Source: Bdellovibrionales bacterium (GTDB lineage: Bacteria; Bdellovibrionota; Bacteriovoracia; Bacteriovoracales; Bacteriovoracaceae). Taken from it: a stretch of 64,000 bases of DNA. Under the pieces are notes generated by a model that made no database searches, had not been told where the DNA came from, and saw only the letters and a program-made list of their open reading frames with translations. Shown one piece after another: positions 1 to 9,199 of the stretch. Location: the NCBI GenBank assembly GCA_018646675.1, contig JABGUH010000005.1, positions 96,128 to 160,127 of the forward strand, read 5' to 3'. A program made the position numbers and the translations under genes. Position 1 is the stretch's first letter; each line of letters begins with the position of its first letter.

Positions 1-200
1 GGATGTTTAAGTGGGCAATGGAGACCGAAGAGATACATGCTAACTTTTATCAAATGGCCCTGGCTGCAGTTAAAGCAGGAAGAGATTTAGCTGATGAGGT
101 CTATCTCTGCCCACTATGTGGCCACTTGGAGTTTAAAAATCCACCGGCCAACTGCCCTGTTTGTGGGGTGCCAGCAGACAAATATGTGCTGATTGGCTGA
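1..200 (+). CDS. Rubrerythrin-family protein, C-terminal part (5' end outside window)
   Basis: Only the last ~65 residues are in the window; the frame is open at base 1, so the start lies upstream. The visible part begins with the end of a ferritin-like diiron helix (METEEIHANFYQMAL, with the Glu and His expected of a metal-binding helix) and continues into a rubredoxin-like ribbon with two Cys pairs, CPLCG and CPVCG, about 16 residues apart. Rubrerythrins reduce peroxide at the diiron site using electrons from the FeS4 centre and protect the cytoplasm from oxidative stress. The following membrane-protein gene starts 16 bases after this stop and may be co-transcribed. Confidence 0.85.
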   Translation, partial: MFKWAMETEEIHANFYQMALAAVKAGRDLADEVYLCPLCGHLEFKNPPANCPVCGVPADKYVLIG

Positions 201-216
201 AAGAGGAGAGGTCAAA

Positions 217-654
217 GTGTTGAAGGTTAGTCAAACTATTTTAATTCTAACTTCTGGTATAATCTGGACATGCATCGGGATTTTGTTAATTTCAATCGCA
301 TCCAGATGGTTTCATTTACTAACTAACCTTCAACTCATCACCTCGCTCTCACTGGGTGTTATTATTGGAACACTCTTTGCGACCTTTGGACTTAGTCGGT
401 TGGCGAAGAAAAATATAACTCGGATTAGCAATTTTCCAGAAAAAGCGAGTATTTTTGCTTTTCAGCGTGGGAAAACATACTTTCTAATTTTACTTATGAT
501 CAGTCTTGGGATGTTCATGCGTAACACCTCATATGTTCCTAAATTCGTTCTAACACCAATCTACTTAAGTATGGGGTTGGGCCTGTTGATTGCCAGCTTC
601 TACTACTATAAGCAGATTATTAGCAGTCGGCATCTGGCCGCATCAATTAAATAA
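217..654 (+). CDS. Small integral membrane protein, function unknown
   Basis: About 145 residues with four hydrophobic segments (roughly residues 5-27, 35-58, 88-103 and 112-132) joined by short basic loops; no signal peptidase site. I do not recognise a family. The frame is open further upstream, but GTG at 217 is preceded by AGGAGAG at 204-210 with six bases spacing, so I start there; earlier starts would overlap the rubrerythrin gene. It probably shares that gene's transcript. No catalytic motif is visible. Confidence 0.65.
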   Translation: MLKVSQTILILTSGIIWTCIGILLISIASRWFHLLTNLQLITSLSLGVIIGTLFATFGLSRLAKKNITRISNFPEKASIFAFQRGKTYFLILLMISLGMFMRNTSYVPKFVLTPIYLSMGLGLLIASFYYYKQIISSRHLAASIK

Positions 655-847
655 TTTTCCAACGATATGAATGGATGGATTTCATCTCTATAGCTAGTGG
701 GTCTCTTAAATTTTATGGAGCTAGAAAAGGCCCGTTTCAATGACGCCCTTTACACTATTTTGTCAGAGACTCAAAGGTGCTTACTCAAACAAATAGTTGC
801 AACCTCTTGCAACTTGGCAAGTCCACAAAGTTTGCAGGTATTAATTG

Positions 848-1855
848 CTAGAGCAGAGAGTAGTTGACCGCGATCCCGATCCGGTTAAATTTAGCTTCAG
901 TTGCACCGGAGAAACTATGCTGTTTATAAAATATACTATAGGTAAATTTGCTGGCGGTTAGGTAGGAGAGGTGGAGGATATACTTGTTTCCGCTATAGCC
1001 CGCAACAGGCTGACCATCCTGGGTGCCATAGCTGTAGGCACTATAGGAGAAGCTTGAGATCAGCATGAAACGTAGGGTAGCGATTGAAAACAGCTGGTTA
1101 AATCCAGCTGTAAGGTAGAAGTTATGGTGTTTTCTATTGCTGGCATCTGCACCACTGTTGACGATGTCATCTAGGTTATAGGCGGAGATTCGTTCAATAT
1201 CGGTCCCTAAATAGGGAGTAAAATTCCAATTCTGAAGTTTGAATTTGTAGTAGAGGGTAAAACCGAGCTCTGGAGGGAAGTCCAATCTACGTATATTAGC
1301 ACTCCCCGTGTTTACATTAATTATTGAGAGATATGAGCTGTACGCAATCAGATCACGATTGTCTAACTTCCTAGAGCCAAAAACGCCAATTGTAAAAGGG
1401 GAGTTCTGAGTTGATGCTAGCTGGACGGTGCTGCTTGCCATGCTCTCTTCTACCTCACTGCGAGAGGTGGCAACAAATACCCCAAATTTGTAGCGCTGTA
1501 GTTTTGGCTTAAACTTGCCAAGAGTTAACGGATCTGCGTAGTGAAAACTAACATAGGAGTCCGGATAGTTCAGGTAGAGCTCTGTCCCTGCGGGTATCTG
1601 GTCAGCTCTACCTAAGTGTGGGTTCCACTTTCTAAGTCCCATCAAGTAGGTTCGATAGCTATCGAAGGCGAGTATATGATTTGAGTCAAAACAGTAGCGT
1701 GCTAAATCTACTAATGAGATATTGTCTTTTAACAAAATGAACTCTCGGGCATAACAGTCAATTTTTTTTATCTCAGCTGAAGCTGCAGTGAGTCCTCGGA
1801 TCGGAATAATCAATATGAGAAAAAATAAAAATAGTATAGCTCGAATATTTTGCAT
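848..1855 (-). CDS. Exported LysM-like / outer-membrane beta-barrel protein
   Basis: 335 residues. A signal peptide (basic start, hydrophobic stretch to about residue 24, cleavage near TAASA) is followed by a region resembling a LysM module (about 33-100: a NISLVDLARYCF-like helix, then WNPHL and IPAGTELYLNYP). The rest is alternating aromatic/polar strands ending in a short hydrophobic terminal strand (GIAVNYSLL), as in outer-membrane barrels. It resembles in layout, though not obviously in sequence, the protein at 28553-29686. Likely role: an envelope protein that contacts peptidoglycan through the LysM-like part. The substrate, if it forms a pore, is unknown. A C9G6 tract lies about 32 bases upstream of its ATG. 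Confidence 0.6.
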   Translation of the reverse strand: MQNIRAILFLFFLILIIPIRGLTAASAEIKKIDCYAREFILLKDNISLVDLARYCFDSNHILAFDSYRTYLMGLRKWNPHLGRADQIPAGTELYLNYPDSYVSFHYADPLTLGKFKPKLQRYKFGVFVATSRSEVEESMASSTVQLASTQNSPFTIGVFGSRKLDNRDLIAYSSYLSIINVNTGSANIRRLDFPPELGFTLYYKFKLQNWNFTPYLGTDIERISAYNLDDIVNSGADASNRKHHNFYLTAGFNQLFSIATLRFMLISSFSYSAYSYGTQDGQPVAGYSGNKYILHLSYLTASKFTYSIFYKQHSFSGATEAKFNRIGIAVNYSLL

Positions 1856-1885
1856 TGCTAAAAGTATATCACTGCCATCACTAGG

Positions 1886-1904
1886 TTCCCCCCCCCGGGG
1901 GGAA
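1886..1904. repeat. C9G6 homopolymer palindrome upstream of barrel gene
   Basis: TT, nine C, six G, AA form a perfect homopolymeric inverted repeat (TTCCCCCC/GGGGGGAA). It sits between the start of the minus-strand barrel gene (1855) and the plus-strand PilZ gene (2056). On the minus strand it reads as G9 about 32 bases before the ATG, with a TATACT hexamer between at 1868-1863. Elsewhere in the window G or C runs reach about seven. Confidence 0.9.
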
Positions 1905-2055
1905 ATTGCCCATCGCTGTAATCTATTGAAATCAGGTGAGTTATCACTAGCAGTTGGCCCTCAATTGGAATTTTGAGCAAATCGTTATTCATTTACAACA
2001 GTGGGGGCAAACTTTACTATGGAGTGAAAGAAATATTTTTAAGGAGTAGTAAACT

Positions 2056-2850
2056 ATGTATAGAAAACCATGGCCGATTATCATTCTGGCAACTATCTAC
2101 TTTTTGGCCCCGTTTGCTAATATTTTCGGAGGTGCTCTGTGGAGTGATGCTCCTTTTTTAAACTATTTGGAAGCATTGGTGCTTTATCCTGAAAATCGTT
2201 TCAAATTAATCAATTTAACTATTCCCGCCTTGGTTGCTGGATACGCTATTTTGAAGGTTAAAAAGTGGAGTTATCCGGTCTTTTTATTAATGGTGATGTG
2301 GGTCACCGTCTGTTCGATATATAGTTTTACCCAACTGCCCAATGCTAGTGAATTGATTTTGATGTTATTCTTACCCGTTGTGTTCAATGTAATTTTAACC
2401 TCTTTTATCCTGCTCCCTTCGGTTCGCGCATCCTACTATGATCCACGCTTGCGCTGGTGGGAGACTAAGCCTCGTTACCAGATTGAGACAGAGGTGGTGA
2501 CAGATCAGATTGATTCCTCCTTGCAGCCGACAATAAAAAATGTCGCTCTAGGTGGGCTCTTTATCGAAGCAGAGGAGGGGTTTGAGCTGGATGAAACTCC
2601 CATGAAGCTTAGATTTATAATTCTCGATATAGAGGTTACTATACAGGGTCGAGTAGTTTATCAGCGGCCGATCAAAGATAGAGTAGTTGGAATGGGAATC
2701 CAGTTTGTAGCGATGAGTAAGGAGCAGACTCGGATGATCAATCAGTTGGTAACCACATTAAAGAGAGCAGACTGCCCAGTTACTAATCCCGTTCCTATTT
2801 GGACTGAAGATCTGCAGCAGTGGTTGGTCTCTCTTTGGAAGAAAGAGTAG
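2056..2850 (+). CDS. Membrane-anchored PilZ-domain protein
   Basis: 264 residues. Four hydrophobic segments occupy about residues 6-25, 50-70, 73-95 and 100-125. A cytoplasmic PilZ-like beta-barrel follows (about 140-245: NVALGGLFIEAEEGF, then GRVVYQR and VGMGIQFVAMS). PilZ domains bind cyclic di-GMP through RxxxR and (D/N)xSxxG; here the second motif is degenerate (NVALGG) and no clear RxxxR is seen, so nucleotide binding is uncertain. AAGGAG eight to ten bases before ATG 2056 fixes the start. It is a monocistronic gene convergent with the oxidase pair. Confidence 0.7.
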   Translation: MYRKPWPIIILATIYFLAPFANIFGGALWSDAPFLNYLEALVLYPENRFKLINLTIPALVAGYAILKVKKWSYPVFLLMVMWVTVCSIYSFTQLPNASELILMLFLPVVFNVILTSFILLPSVRASYYDPRLRWWETKPRYQIETEVVTDQIDSSLQPTIKNVALGGLFIEAEEGFELDETPMKLRFIILDIEVTIQGRVVYQRPIKDRVVGMGIQFVAMSKEQTRMINQLVTTLKRADCPVTNPVPIWTEDLQQWLVSLWKKE

Positions 2851-2856
2851 CTTGCA

Positions 2857-3108
2857 CTATAAAGTCCAATAAATGGATATTATAAAGGTTAACAGGAGAG
2901 CTCCCATTAGATATCTCCAAGCAAAATGTGTCTTTTTCATCTCCATAAAATAGAGAAAGATCAGAGAAAATTTGATCATCCCGCTGGTCAAGGCGAATGT
3001 GATAGTTAGATTCGGTGAAAGGTTGTTAAGGGAAGGTAGCTTCGCTAACAGAAAACTTGTAGTTGTTAGTAAAATTAGTATTGCCCAGATATAGGTTGCC
3101 TGTTTCAT
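2857..3108 (-). CDS. Cytochrome c oxidase subunit IV / NorF-like membrane protein
   Basis: 83 residues with three hydrophobic segments (about 5-24, 36-54, 62-82) and the conserved FLYFMEMKKTHFAWR loop found in prokaryotic subunit IV, CyoD and NorF. It is a small accessory subunit of a heme-copper oxidase or nitric oxide reductase in the inner membrane. ATG 3108 is chosen over the upstream TTG because GGAAGG precedes it by seven bases. It follows the subunit III-like gene with a 20-base gap, so the two form an operon; subunits I and II are not in the window. Confidence 0.7.
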   Translation of the reverse strand: MKQATYIWAILILLTTTSFLLAKLPSLNNLSPNLTITFALTSGMIKFSLIFLYFMEMKKTHFAWRYLMGALLLTFIISIYWTL

Positions 3109-3128
3109 CGTTACGCCTTCCAACTAGT

Positions 3129-3716
3129 TTATATCAGGTAGATGATCGGGAAGAGAAAGACCCAGATAAGATCACACATATGCCAAAAGGAGCTCACAGT
3201 TTCAACTCCAAAGTCATCATCTAGAAAGTGGCCCCCTCTTTTAAGTTTGAAAATGATAAAAAGTAAAAGGATTATTCCGGCCACCACATGGGCCAGATGA
3301 AAGACGGTAAGAGTCCAGTAGAAATCGTAAAATGCATTGATACCGGTAGTTAATCCCTGGGATATCTTTTGTGAATACTCAACAATTTTGATTACCACAA
3401 AACCGATACCGAGAGCAGTCGCCCCCTGAAATAATCTGATACTTCGGAGTAGATTTTTTGCTAGATACTGGTGGTTGGCCAAGACCACAAGGTAGCCGCT
3501 GGTGATCAAGATTAGGGTGTTAATCAGTGCCAGATTATGGCCAAGTTCCGCTTGAGAACGGTTAAACAACTGATAGTTTTCACTTTGAACGGCAAAATAG
3601 AGTACAAAGGCGATAAAGAAGACCAGTAGTTCCATCAAAATAAATATCCAGATCATCAACCCTCCGGGTGGGAAGAAAATTTGGGGATACTCGGTTGATT
3701 TTGTCGAAACTGTCAT
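3129..3716 (-). CDS. Heme-copper oxidase subunit III-like protein (NorE/CoxC family)
   Basis: 195 residues with five membrane segments, shorter than the ~260-residue seven-helix CoxC and matching NorE or quinol-oxidase-type subunit III. Typical elements are GGLMIWIFILMELLVFF near the start, LALINTLILITSGYLVVLA in helix 2, TLTVFHLAHVVAG in helix 4 and a terminal FWHMCDLIWVFLFPIIYL. The family stabilises the catalytic subunit and its oxygen or proton pathways. Together with the downstream subunit IV/NorF-like gene it could serve either a cytochrome oxidase or a NorCB reductase; the sequence alone does not decide. Confidence 0.75.
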   Translation of the reverse strand: MTVSTKSTEYPQIFFPPGGLMIWIFILMELLVFFIAFVLYFAVQSENYQLFNRSQAELGHNLALINTLILITSGYLVVLANHQYLAKNLLRSIRLFQGATALGIGFVVIKIVEYSQKISQGLTTGINAFYDFYWTLTVFHLAHVVAGIILLLFIIFKLKRGGHFLDDDFGVETVSSFWHMCDLIWVFLFPIIYLI

Positions 3717-3863
3717 TGGTCGAATCCTGTAGTTAAATGATTATAATGATTTAGTTTAATAGGGTAAATCAAAATTTATCTTTACTTTATCTCGCTTTAA
3801 CCGTAAAAGCCTCCTTGACTACCATTTGGTAGTTTGTCTTTAATAAATACAATGAGGAAAATT

Positions 3864-4058
3864 ATGGGTACTGGTGTAGTAAAGTTTTTTAATGATACTA
3901 AAGGTTTTGGCTTTATCGTTCCTGACGATGGTGGAAAGGATCTATTTGTTCACTCTTCAGCTATTGAGCATGGTACGCTTAGTGAAAATGATAAGGTTGA
4001 ATATCAGGTCGGCGAAGGGCAGAAAGGTCCTTGTGCAGTTCAAGTAAAGAAACAGTAA
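3864..4058 (+). CDS. Cold-shock domain protein (CspA family)
   Basis: 64 residues, one OB-fold cold-shock domain with RNP1 (KGFGFI) and RNP2 (DLFVHSSAI), which bind single-stranded RNA or DNA. The frame extends upstream, but GAGG at 3854-3857 is correctly spaced for ATG 3864, giving the usual MGTGVVKFF start. Such proteins act as RNA chaperones in the cytoplasm. Monocistronic, with a hairpin terminator after the stop. Confidence 0.93.
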   Translation: MGTGVVKFFNDTKGFGFIVPDDGGKDLFVHSSAIEHGTLSENDKVEYQVGEGQKGPCAVQVKKQ

Positions 4059-4079
4059 TCTAAAGATATTTTGTTTGCG

Positions 4080-4112
4080 GGTGGGGGCCCTATTCGCTCC
4101 CATCTAATTTTT
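4080..4112 (+). terminator. Terminator after the cold-shock gene
   Basis: GGTGGG (4080-4085) pairs with CCCATC (4099-4104; one G-T pair), followed by TAATTTTT. It lies 21 bases after the csp stop and before the convergent accDA stop. Confidence 0.5.
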
Positions 4113-4119
4113 GCCACTA

Positions 4120-5784
4120 TCATCTGCCGATATTTCTAATGCGGCGATCTCTCAGGTTAATGATTTGTTGGGTGCTTAGTTGCGAGTAGCAGGCCAGCTG
4201 GTTGAGGATATACTGTTTAACCGTGTTAGCAGCTATTTCCACATTAGCGTGGGCCCCACCTGAAGGCTCAGGTATAACATGGTCGGCAATCCCTTGTTGG
4301 TAGAGATCATGTGAGAGCATCTTTAGGTTCTTAATCGCTAACTCTATTTTGCTTTTATCTTCCCACAGAATGGCAGCACAGCCTTCTGGGGAGATAACAC
4401 TAAATACAGCATGCTCTAAAAGTGCCAGTGAGTTGGCCGCTGCGATTGCCAGCGCTCCCCCAGAGCCTCCTTCACCAATAACGATGGTAATAATGGGAAC
4501 TCTGATATGGGAGAACTCAAACAGATTATAGGCGATCGCCTCGCTCTGTCCGCGCTCCTCTGCCCCTACACCAGGAAAGGCTCCCGGAGTATCAACCAGT
4601 GTGATGATCGGGATATCAAATTTCTCTGCAATTTTAGCTATTCTGAGTGCTTTTCTAAAACCTTCGGGTTTAACCATCCCAAAATGTCTTCTCTCTTTTT
4701 GTTCAAAGGTTCGTCCCTTCTCCTCCCCGATGATCAAAACCTTTTGTCCATCAATTGTTCCAAAAAAAGTGACAATTGCATCGTCATTAGAGAAGTGGCG
4801 ATCACCTCTCAACTCAAAAGATGATCCGTCATCTAAGATTGCTCCAATGTAGTCTAGGGAGTAGGGCCGATCTGGATGTCGGGCAATCTTTAAAGTCTCT
4901 GCGGGAGTGTATTTTGCGGGTAGGGCAGGATAGGTTTGGGGTGACTGCTTGCCCAGACTGTTTTGCTGCTTAGCTCCAGTAAACATCGAGAGCACTTTAA
5001 AGAGATACTCCTTCATTTTCGATCGAGCAACGATGGTATCCAGTAATCCTCGGTGCATTAGAAATTCTGCAGTCTGAAAATTTACCGGAAGTTTGGTTTT
5101 AATTGTCTGCTCTATTACTCTTCTGCCGGTAAAACCAATCATCGCTTTGGGTTCTGCGATAATTATATTACCTAAAAAGGCGAATGAAGCGGACACGCCA
5201 CCTGTGGTTGGGTTGGTTAGAATTGAAATATAGGGCAGTCGCTCTTCACTTAGTCTTTTAATTGCGGCGGAGGTTTTTGCCATTTGAAATAGGCTATAAC
5301 TGCTCTCTTGCATCCGGGCACCACCACTGGCACAGACAATCACCATCCCGGTGCGACTTTTAATCGCCTGCTCTATCGCCAGGGTAATCTTCTCACCTTC
5401 AACGCTGCCAAGACTCCCTCCCATAAATTTAAAATTCATAATCGCCAGTTGAATTGGAATGCCATTGATCGTTCCGCATCCGGTCATTACTGCTGAATTA
5501 TGCCCTGTACGTTTGATGTTTTCTTCAATCCGGTCGCAGTATTTTTTGCTATCTGCAAAGCCTAGTCGATCCACCGGGGTTAATTCGTAATTGTATTCAG
5601 ACCATGATCCTTGATCGAGCAGCAGGTCGATTCGCTCCTCCATTGGAAGGTAGTTGTGAAAGCCACAAAAAACACATACTCCGAAATTTGTTTTTCGTTC
5701 GTGATAGGTATTGATACGGTAGCACTGCTTGCAACTAATTGTTGCTAGCTCTTGTTTTGAAAGTGGAATGAGATATTCATCCAT
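4120..5784 (-). CDS. accDA: Acetyl-CoA carboxylase carboxyltransferase, fused beta-alpha chain
   Basis: 554 residues from ATG 5784 (an in-frame TTG lies 12 bases upstream). It transfers the carboxyl group from carboxybiotin to acetyl-CoA, the committed step of fatty-acid synthesis. Residues ~18-45 form the AccD zinc ribbon (CKQC...CVFC). The AccD crotonase fold follows (MTGCGTINGIPIQLAIMNFKFMGGS, CASGGARMQES, TNPTTGGVSASFA). From about 285 the AccA half begins (PYSLDYIGAILDD..., LVDTPGAFPGVGAEERGQSEAIA, GEGGSGGALAIA, SVISPEGCAAILW). AccA's usual N-terminal helical part is shortened. In most proteobacteria accA and accD are separate genes. Divergent from a small-gene region; the promoter should lie in 5785-5900. 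Confidence 0.93.
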   Translation of the reverse strand: MDEYLIPLSKQELATISCKQCYRINTYHERKTNFGVCVFCGFHNYLPMEERIDLLLDQGSWSEYNYELTPVDRLGFADSKKYCDRIEENIKRTGHNSAVMTGCGTINGIPIQLAIMNFKFMGGSLGSVEGEKITLAIEQAIKSRTGMVIVCASGGARMQESSYSLFQMAKTSAAIKRLSEERLPYISILTNPTTGGVSASFAFLGNIIIAEPKAMIGFTGRRVIEQTIKTKLPVNFQTAEFLMHRGLLDTIVARSKMKEYLFKVLSMFTGAKQQNSLGKQSPQTYPALPAKYTPAETLKIARHPDRPYSLDYIGAILDDGSSFELRGDRHFSNDDAIVTFFGTIDGQKVLIIGEEKGRTFEQKERRHFGMVKPEGFRKALRIAKIAEKFDIPIITLVDTPGAFPGVGAEERGQSEAIAYNLFEFSHIRVPIITIVIGEGGSGGALAIAAANSLALLEHAVFSVISPEGCAAILWEDKSKIELAIKNLKMLSHDLYQQGIADHVIPEPSGGAHANVEIAANTVKQYILNQLACYSQLSTQQIINLRDRRIRNIGR

Positions 5785-5899
5785 GAGATGTTCCAAAATA
5801 GTTTGGGTAATAGCTCGAACTTCTTAGCTCCATTTTGAATAACTCTTTATTCATCGTCAATAGATTGAAGATATTGTTGGCGGTAGAGGTTCTGGAAAG

Positions 5900-6076
5900 A
5901 TGCTTTTAAATGTAAAAGATGATTTACAAGTTGGGTCTGAACAAAAGGGAGTTTATACTCTGAATATCTTGTCTTTAGGGTTTACGGTCGGATTGTCACT
6001 CTTGTCAATTATTTTTACACTCTCGCCAGCTAACATACTAAAAGATTATGGCATTACTCCATGCCCAATCTTGTAG
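5900..6076 (+). CDS. Possible 58-residue single-span membrane protein
   Basis: In the otherwise empty 5785-6196 gap an ATG at 5900 opens 58 codons (MLLNVKDDLQVGSEQKGVYT, a hydrophobic stretch about residues 22-42, then SPANILKDYGITPCPIL). GAGG and GGAAAG lie just upstream. The layout, a soluble start and one membrane span, is protein-like, but I recognise no family. It could be a remnant of a larger membrane protein or a chance frame. The rest of the gap is AT-rich with no other signal. Confidence 0.35.
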   Translation: MLLNVKDDLQVGSEQKGVYTLNILSLGFTVGLSLLSIIFTLSPANILKDYGITPCPIL

Positions 6077-6196
6077 ACTAATTGGTTGTAAAACATATTA
6101 TTAACTTAGATTAAATTTATATCTACCCTTTTATTCCAACCCATTATATAATCAATCACTAATATATATATTCAACCAATCAATGGAGTTACAAAA

Positions 6197-6550
6197 ATGA
6201 GAGATCCAATCCAGTTCCTAGCACAGTGGTCAGGAAGGTTAATTAGGGCGATAGCAGATATGTGGAGTGGAAGTCGATTTGGACAACAGTCCAGTGGACC
6301 AAAATCGAAAGGGAAGCCAGGCAAGGAGCAACTTGAAGTGGTTGATGCCAAAACCATTGAAAAGGAGATTGTGGGAAAGTCTGCTGAACCCAAGAAGAGT
6401 TCTGATAATAAAGCAGATAGCTCGGATAAGAAAAAGGTCGGCCCTAGTAATGCTCCGATAGCTCCTAAGGGCAGTAAAGCGGCTCCGGCACCAGCTAAGG
6501 CTCCGGCTCCAGCTAAGAAAAGTACTTCGCCTAGTAAAGGTAAGAAGTAG
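6197..6550 (+). CDS. Small basic protein with Lys/Ala/Pro-rich tail
   Basis: 117 residues. An amphipathic N-terminal helix (PIQFLAQWSGRLIRAIADMW) is followed by a charged linker and then a low-complexity tail of Lys, Ala, Pro and Ser with repeated APAPAK blocks from about residue 88. The tail resembles histone-H1-like or AlgP-type DNA-binding tails, but no homology can be claimed. GGAG nine bases before ATG 6197 supports translation. A hemerythrin gene follows after 46 bases, perhaps on the same transcript. Function unknown; nucleoid or envelope association are both possible. Confidence 0.6.
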   Translation: MRDPIQFLAQWSGRLIRAIADMWSGSRFGQQSSGPKSKGKPGKEQLEVVDAKTIEKEIVGKSAEPKKSSDNKADSSDKKKVGPSNAPIAPKGSKAAPAPAKAPAPAKKSTSPSKGKK

Positions 6551-6596
6551 CAGTTAGGAATTATTACTTTTTGTTCTAGTCTTAGGAGTTTATGAG

Positions 6597-7007
6597 ATGG
6601 ATGTTTCAAAATATAGAAAAGATCACCAGGATCTACTAGCACAGGTTGAGTTGTTACAGGGATCTATTCAGGATGTAGAGGGCAATATCGGGGAGATTCC
6701 TCAGCTATTGGCCCAGATGAGTGCCAAGCTTAAGATTCACCTGACAACAGAGGATAAAGTGCTCTACGTCAATTTAGCAAGTTGTGGTAATCAGGAAGCG
6801 GTTGCGTTAGCTAAAACTATGCAGACTGAGATGGGGGGGATTAAATCCGCTTGGGATCTTTATATTGAGAAATGGCGTATCTCCAGCAATATCATTAATG
6901 ATAAAGATACATTTATTAGTGAAACGAATGATATCTTTGCTGCTCTTGCCAAACGAATTGATAGCGAAGAGAGTACTTTATACGATCTAGCAGCAAAGTA
7001 CGCCTGA
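6597..7007 (+). CDS. Hemerythrin-like (HHE) protein
   Basis: 136 residues, predicted four-helix bundle. Candidate diiron ligands follow the family pattern: His in YRKDHQDL (about residue 10), His and Glu in LKIHLTTEDKVLY (about 48-53) and Glu in EESTLYDLAA near the end; a fifth histidine is not obvious. Such proteins bind oxygen, nitric oxide or iron, or protect against nitrosative stress. AGGAG eight bases before ATG 6597 decides this frame over the overlapping ATG at 6592. Its neighbour at 3' is a chemoreceptor on the other strand. Confidence 0.7.
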   Translation: MDVSKYRKDHQDLLAQVELLQGSIQDVEGNIGEIPQLLAQMSAKLKIHLTTEDKVLYVNLASCGNQEAVALAKTMQTEMGGIKSAWDLYIEKWRISSNIINDKDTFISETNDIFAALAKRIDSEESTLYDLAAKYA

Positions 7008-7063
7008 CCCACAAAGTTTAGACTGCTATTAAGTAACGATCTATCTTTTGTTACTTATCGTCT

Positions 7064-9199
7064 CTAATTATGTCCTTCAAGTAGGCCCGTAAGTTGCTTG
7101 GTCAACTTGGTTAAAATGCGAGTGTGTTCATGGAGCTCTTCAGAGCTGGCAGCTACTTCCTCTGAGGTGGATGCACTCTCTTGAGTGGTTTGATCCATCT
7201 GGTTAAGAGCTGTTGTGATTTGGGTGATACCAGAGTACTGCTCTTTGCTTGCTTTGGATACTTGGTTACTTAGCTTCTCTAGCTTTTCGACAGAGCCAAC
7301 CATCTCCCAGAGAATTTGTTCTCCGCTAACTGAAGCAGTAGCACCTATTTCCACATGGGCCACTGTCTCGTGAATTAGGGCAGAGATCTCTTTAGCGGCA
7401 TTGGCACTCCGGGCTGAAAGGTTGCGAACAGCCTCTGCTACGACTGCAAATCCTCGACCCTGCTCTCCGGCCCGTGCGGCTTCAACTGCAGCATTGAGGG
7501 CCAAAAGGTTGGTTTGAAAGGAGATATCATCGATTACCTTGATAATCTCCTCAATCTTTTTAGAACTACCGGTAATCTCCTGCATCGCTGAATTAAGATC
7601 AGATATCTCTTCAGCACCCATTTTAGAGGTGACTCGGCACTCGGAGGCGAGTTGGACTGAATCCCTTGCATCTTTGTCATTGGAGGCCACCATACTGTTA
7701 ATCTCTTCCATGGATGAGACCGTCTCCTCCAATGAAGCCGCACTTGACGTTACACCGCTTGAAAGAGAGTTACTGCTGGCCCTAATCACTGTACTTAAAG
7801 CAACTAGTTGAGTTGTACTATTTTGTAGTTCGCTAATGCCACCTTTAATCGGTTGGGCTATTTGTCGTGCCAACACCCAGGCGGTAATAAAAATAACTAT
7901 AATGGAGACAAGGAGCAGGGCCCAAACAGTATGTTTGACTGCTGTAATTGGGGCCAATGCTTCTTGTAATTCAATGACGGAGTTTATTGCCCAAGTAAAT
8001 CCACCAATTTTTAATGGAGCAAAAGCCGAGATGATAGAGACTCCTCGGTAGTCCTCATAGACAGTGGTACCAGTTTCTCCTTGTAATGCTCGGTTAACTC
8101 CAATATCACTATTTTTTTGTCGCAGAGTGGTTCCATCTTGGCGCTTTAACTGGGCGAGACTCTTTTCCGAGATATTAATTTTTCTCTGCTGCTTAAAATA
8201 CTCTTCTTGATTCTCACTAAATAGGCGTGCCAGAGAGCGCATTAAGTGATCCTGACCCACAAGGTATGTTTCACCGGTAGTTCCCATGCCATTGGCTAGC
8301 CACTGTTTTTCGTTAGTCATGATAGCATCAATCTTATTCACTGGGATTTGGAAAAGCAGTACTCCTATTTTTTTTGTACCGTCAAAGATTGGTGATGCGA
8401 TAAAACCAGCAGGAGCTTCATAAGAGGGAAAGTAGTGGGCCAGGTCACTAACAGAGACAAAATTCTGACTATTTGCGTTGGCTGCACGTAGATATGTTTC
8501 GGCAAAATTTGTCTTGGAAAATGAGCCGCTATTTAGCGAGGTCGTATAGTCCAGCTCTTTAAATACCGAGTAGATGATATTGCCAGTTTGATGGTCAACT
8601 AGAAATATATCATAGTAACCAAACTGCTTAAGAAATTTGCGAAAAGATGGGTGGAATTTTTGGTGGACCGTATCGTAGCTACTACCGGTAGAGGCAAAGT
8701 CCAATATCTCTTTTGATCCTAAGGGGTTATCATTCGCTACAATATAGTTATATTGTAGTGCTAGGCTGGTATCATCTAAATTACCAAGGTTGTTATCGAT
8801 TGCATGGATTGGTAATGTACCATTCATTACTTGATACTTACTACCAAACTCATTTTTGTAATACTCTTTTAATGAGCTATGATACTCATCACTACTTTTA
8901 AATTTCCCGGCACTTTTTAACTCTTCGGGGTAACTCTTATAGGCAGCCTTAAATTGTTTGATAGCAGAGATCACCATCTGGTTATCAGAGAGGGTGATTA
9001 TCTGTTTTTTCATTGTGGTGTATAGATTTTGAATCTGTATTGATTTTTGCTGTCGTAACGCGATCAGATGAGTTTTAGATGCCTCTTCTAGAGAGTTATT
9101 GCTTCTTGCTAATAATAGAAAGGTAACTCCTAATAATGGAACAATCGATAGTGTTCCGATGGTCACCAGTAGACGCCTATAGAGAGATAGTTTTTTCAT
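7064..9199 (-). CDS. Methyl-accepting chemotaxis protein
   Basis: 711 residues. Membrane segments at about 10-30 and 425-447 flank a large periplasmic sensor of the double-Cache type. The second segment is followed almost directly by the coiled-coil signalling domain; I see no clear HAMP. The hairpin tip is canonical ([46 protein letters not shown]), so it should bind CheA/CheW in the inner-membrane chemoreceptor array. No CheR/CheB-tethering pentapeptide ends the protein. Flanking methylation-type Gln/Glu pairs are visible. The ligand is unknown. Monocistronic. Confidence 0.92.
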   Translation of the reverse strand: MKKLSLYRRLLVTIGTLSIVPLLGVTFLLLARSNNSLEEASKTHLIALRQQKSIQIQNLYTTMKKQIITLSDNQMVISAIKQFKAAYKSYPEELKSAGKFKSSDEYHSSLKEYYKNEFGSKYQVMNGTLPIHAIDNNLGNLDDTSLALQYNYIVANDNPLGSKEILDFASTGSSYDTVHQKFHPSFRKFLKQFGYYDIFLVDHQTGNIIYSVFKELDYTTSLNSGSFSKTNFAETYLRAANANSQNFVSVSDLAHYFPSYEAPAGFIASPIFDGTKKIGVLLFQIPVNKIDAIMTNEKQWLANGMGTTGETYLVGQDHLMRSLARLFSENQEEYFKQQRKINISEKSLAQLKRQDGTTLRQKNSDIGVNRALQGETGTTVYEDYRGVSIISAFAPLKIGGFTWAINSVIELQEALAPITAVKHTVWALLLVSIIVIFITAWVLARQIAQPIKGGISELQNSTTQLVALSTVIRASSNSLSSGVTSSAASLEETVSSMEEINSMVASNDKDARDSVQLASECRVTSKMGAEEISDLNSAMQEITGSSKKIEEIIKVIDDISFQTNLLALNAAVEAARAGEQGRGFAVVAEAVRNLSARSANAAKEISALIHETVAHVEIGATASVSGEQILWEMVGSVEKLEKLSNQVSKASKEQYSGITQITTALNQMDQTTQESASTSEEVAASSEELHEHTRILTKLTKQLTGLLEGHN

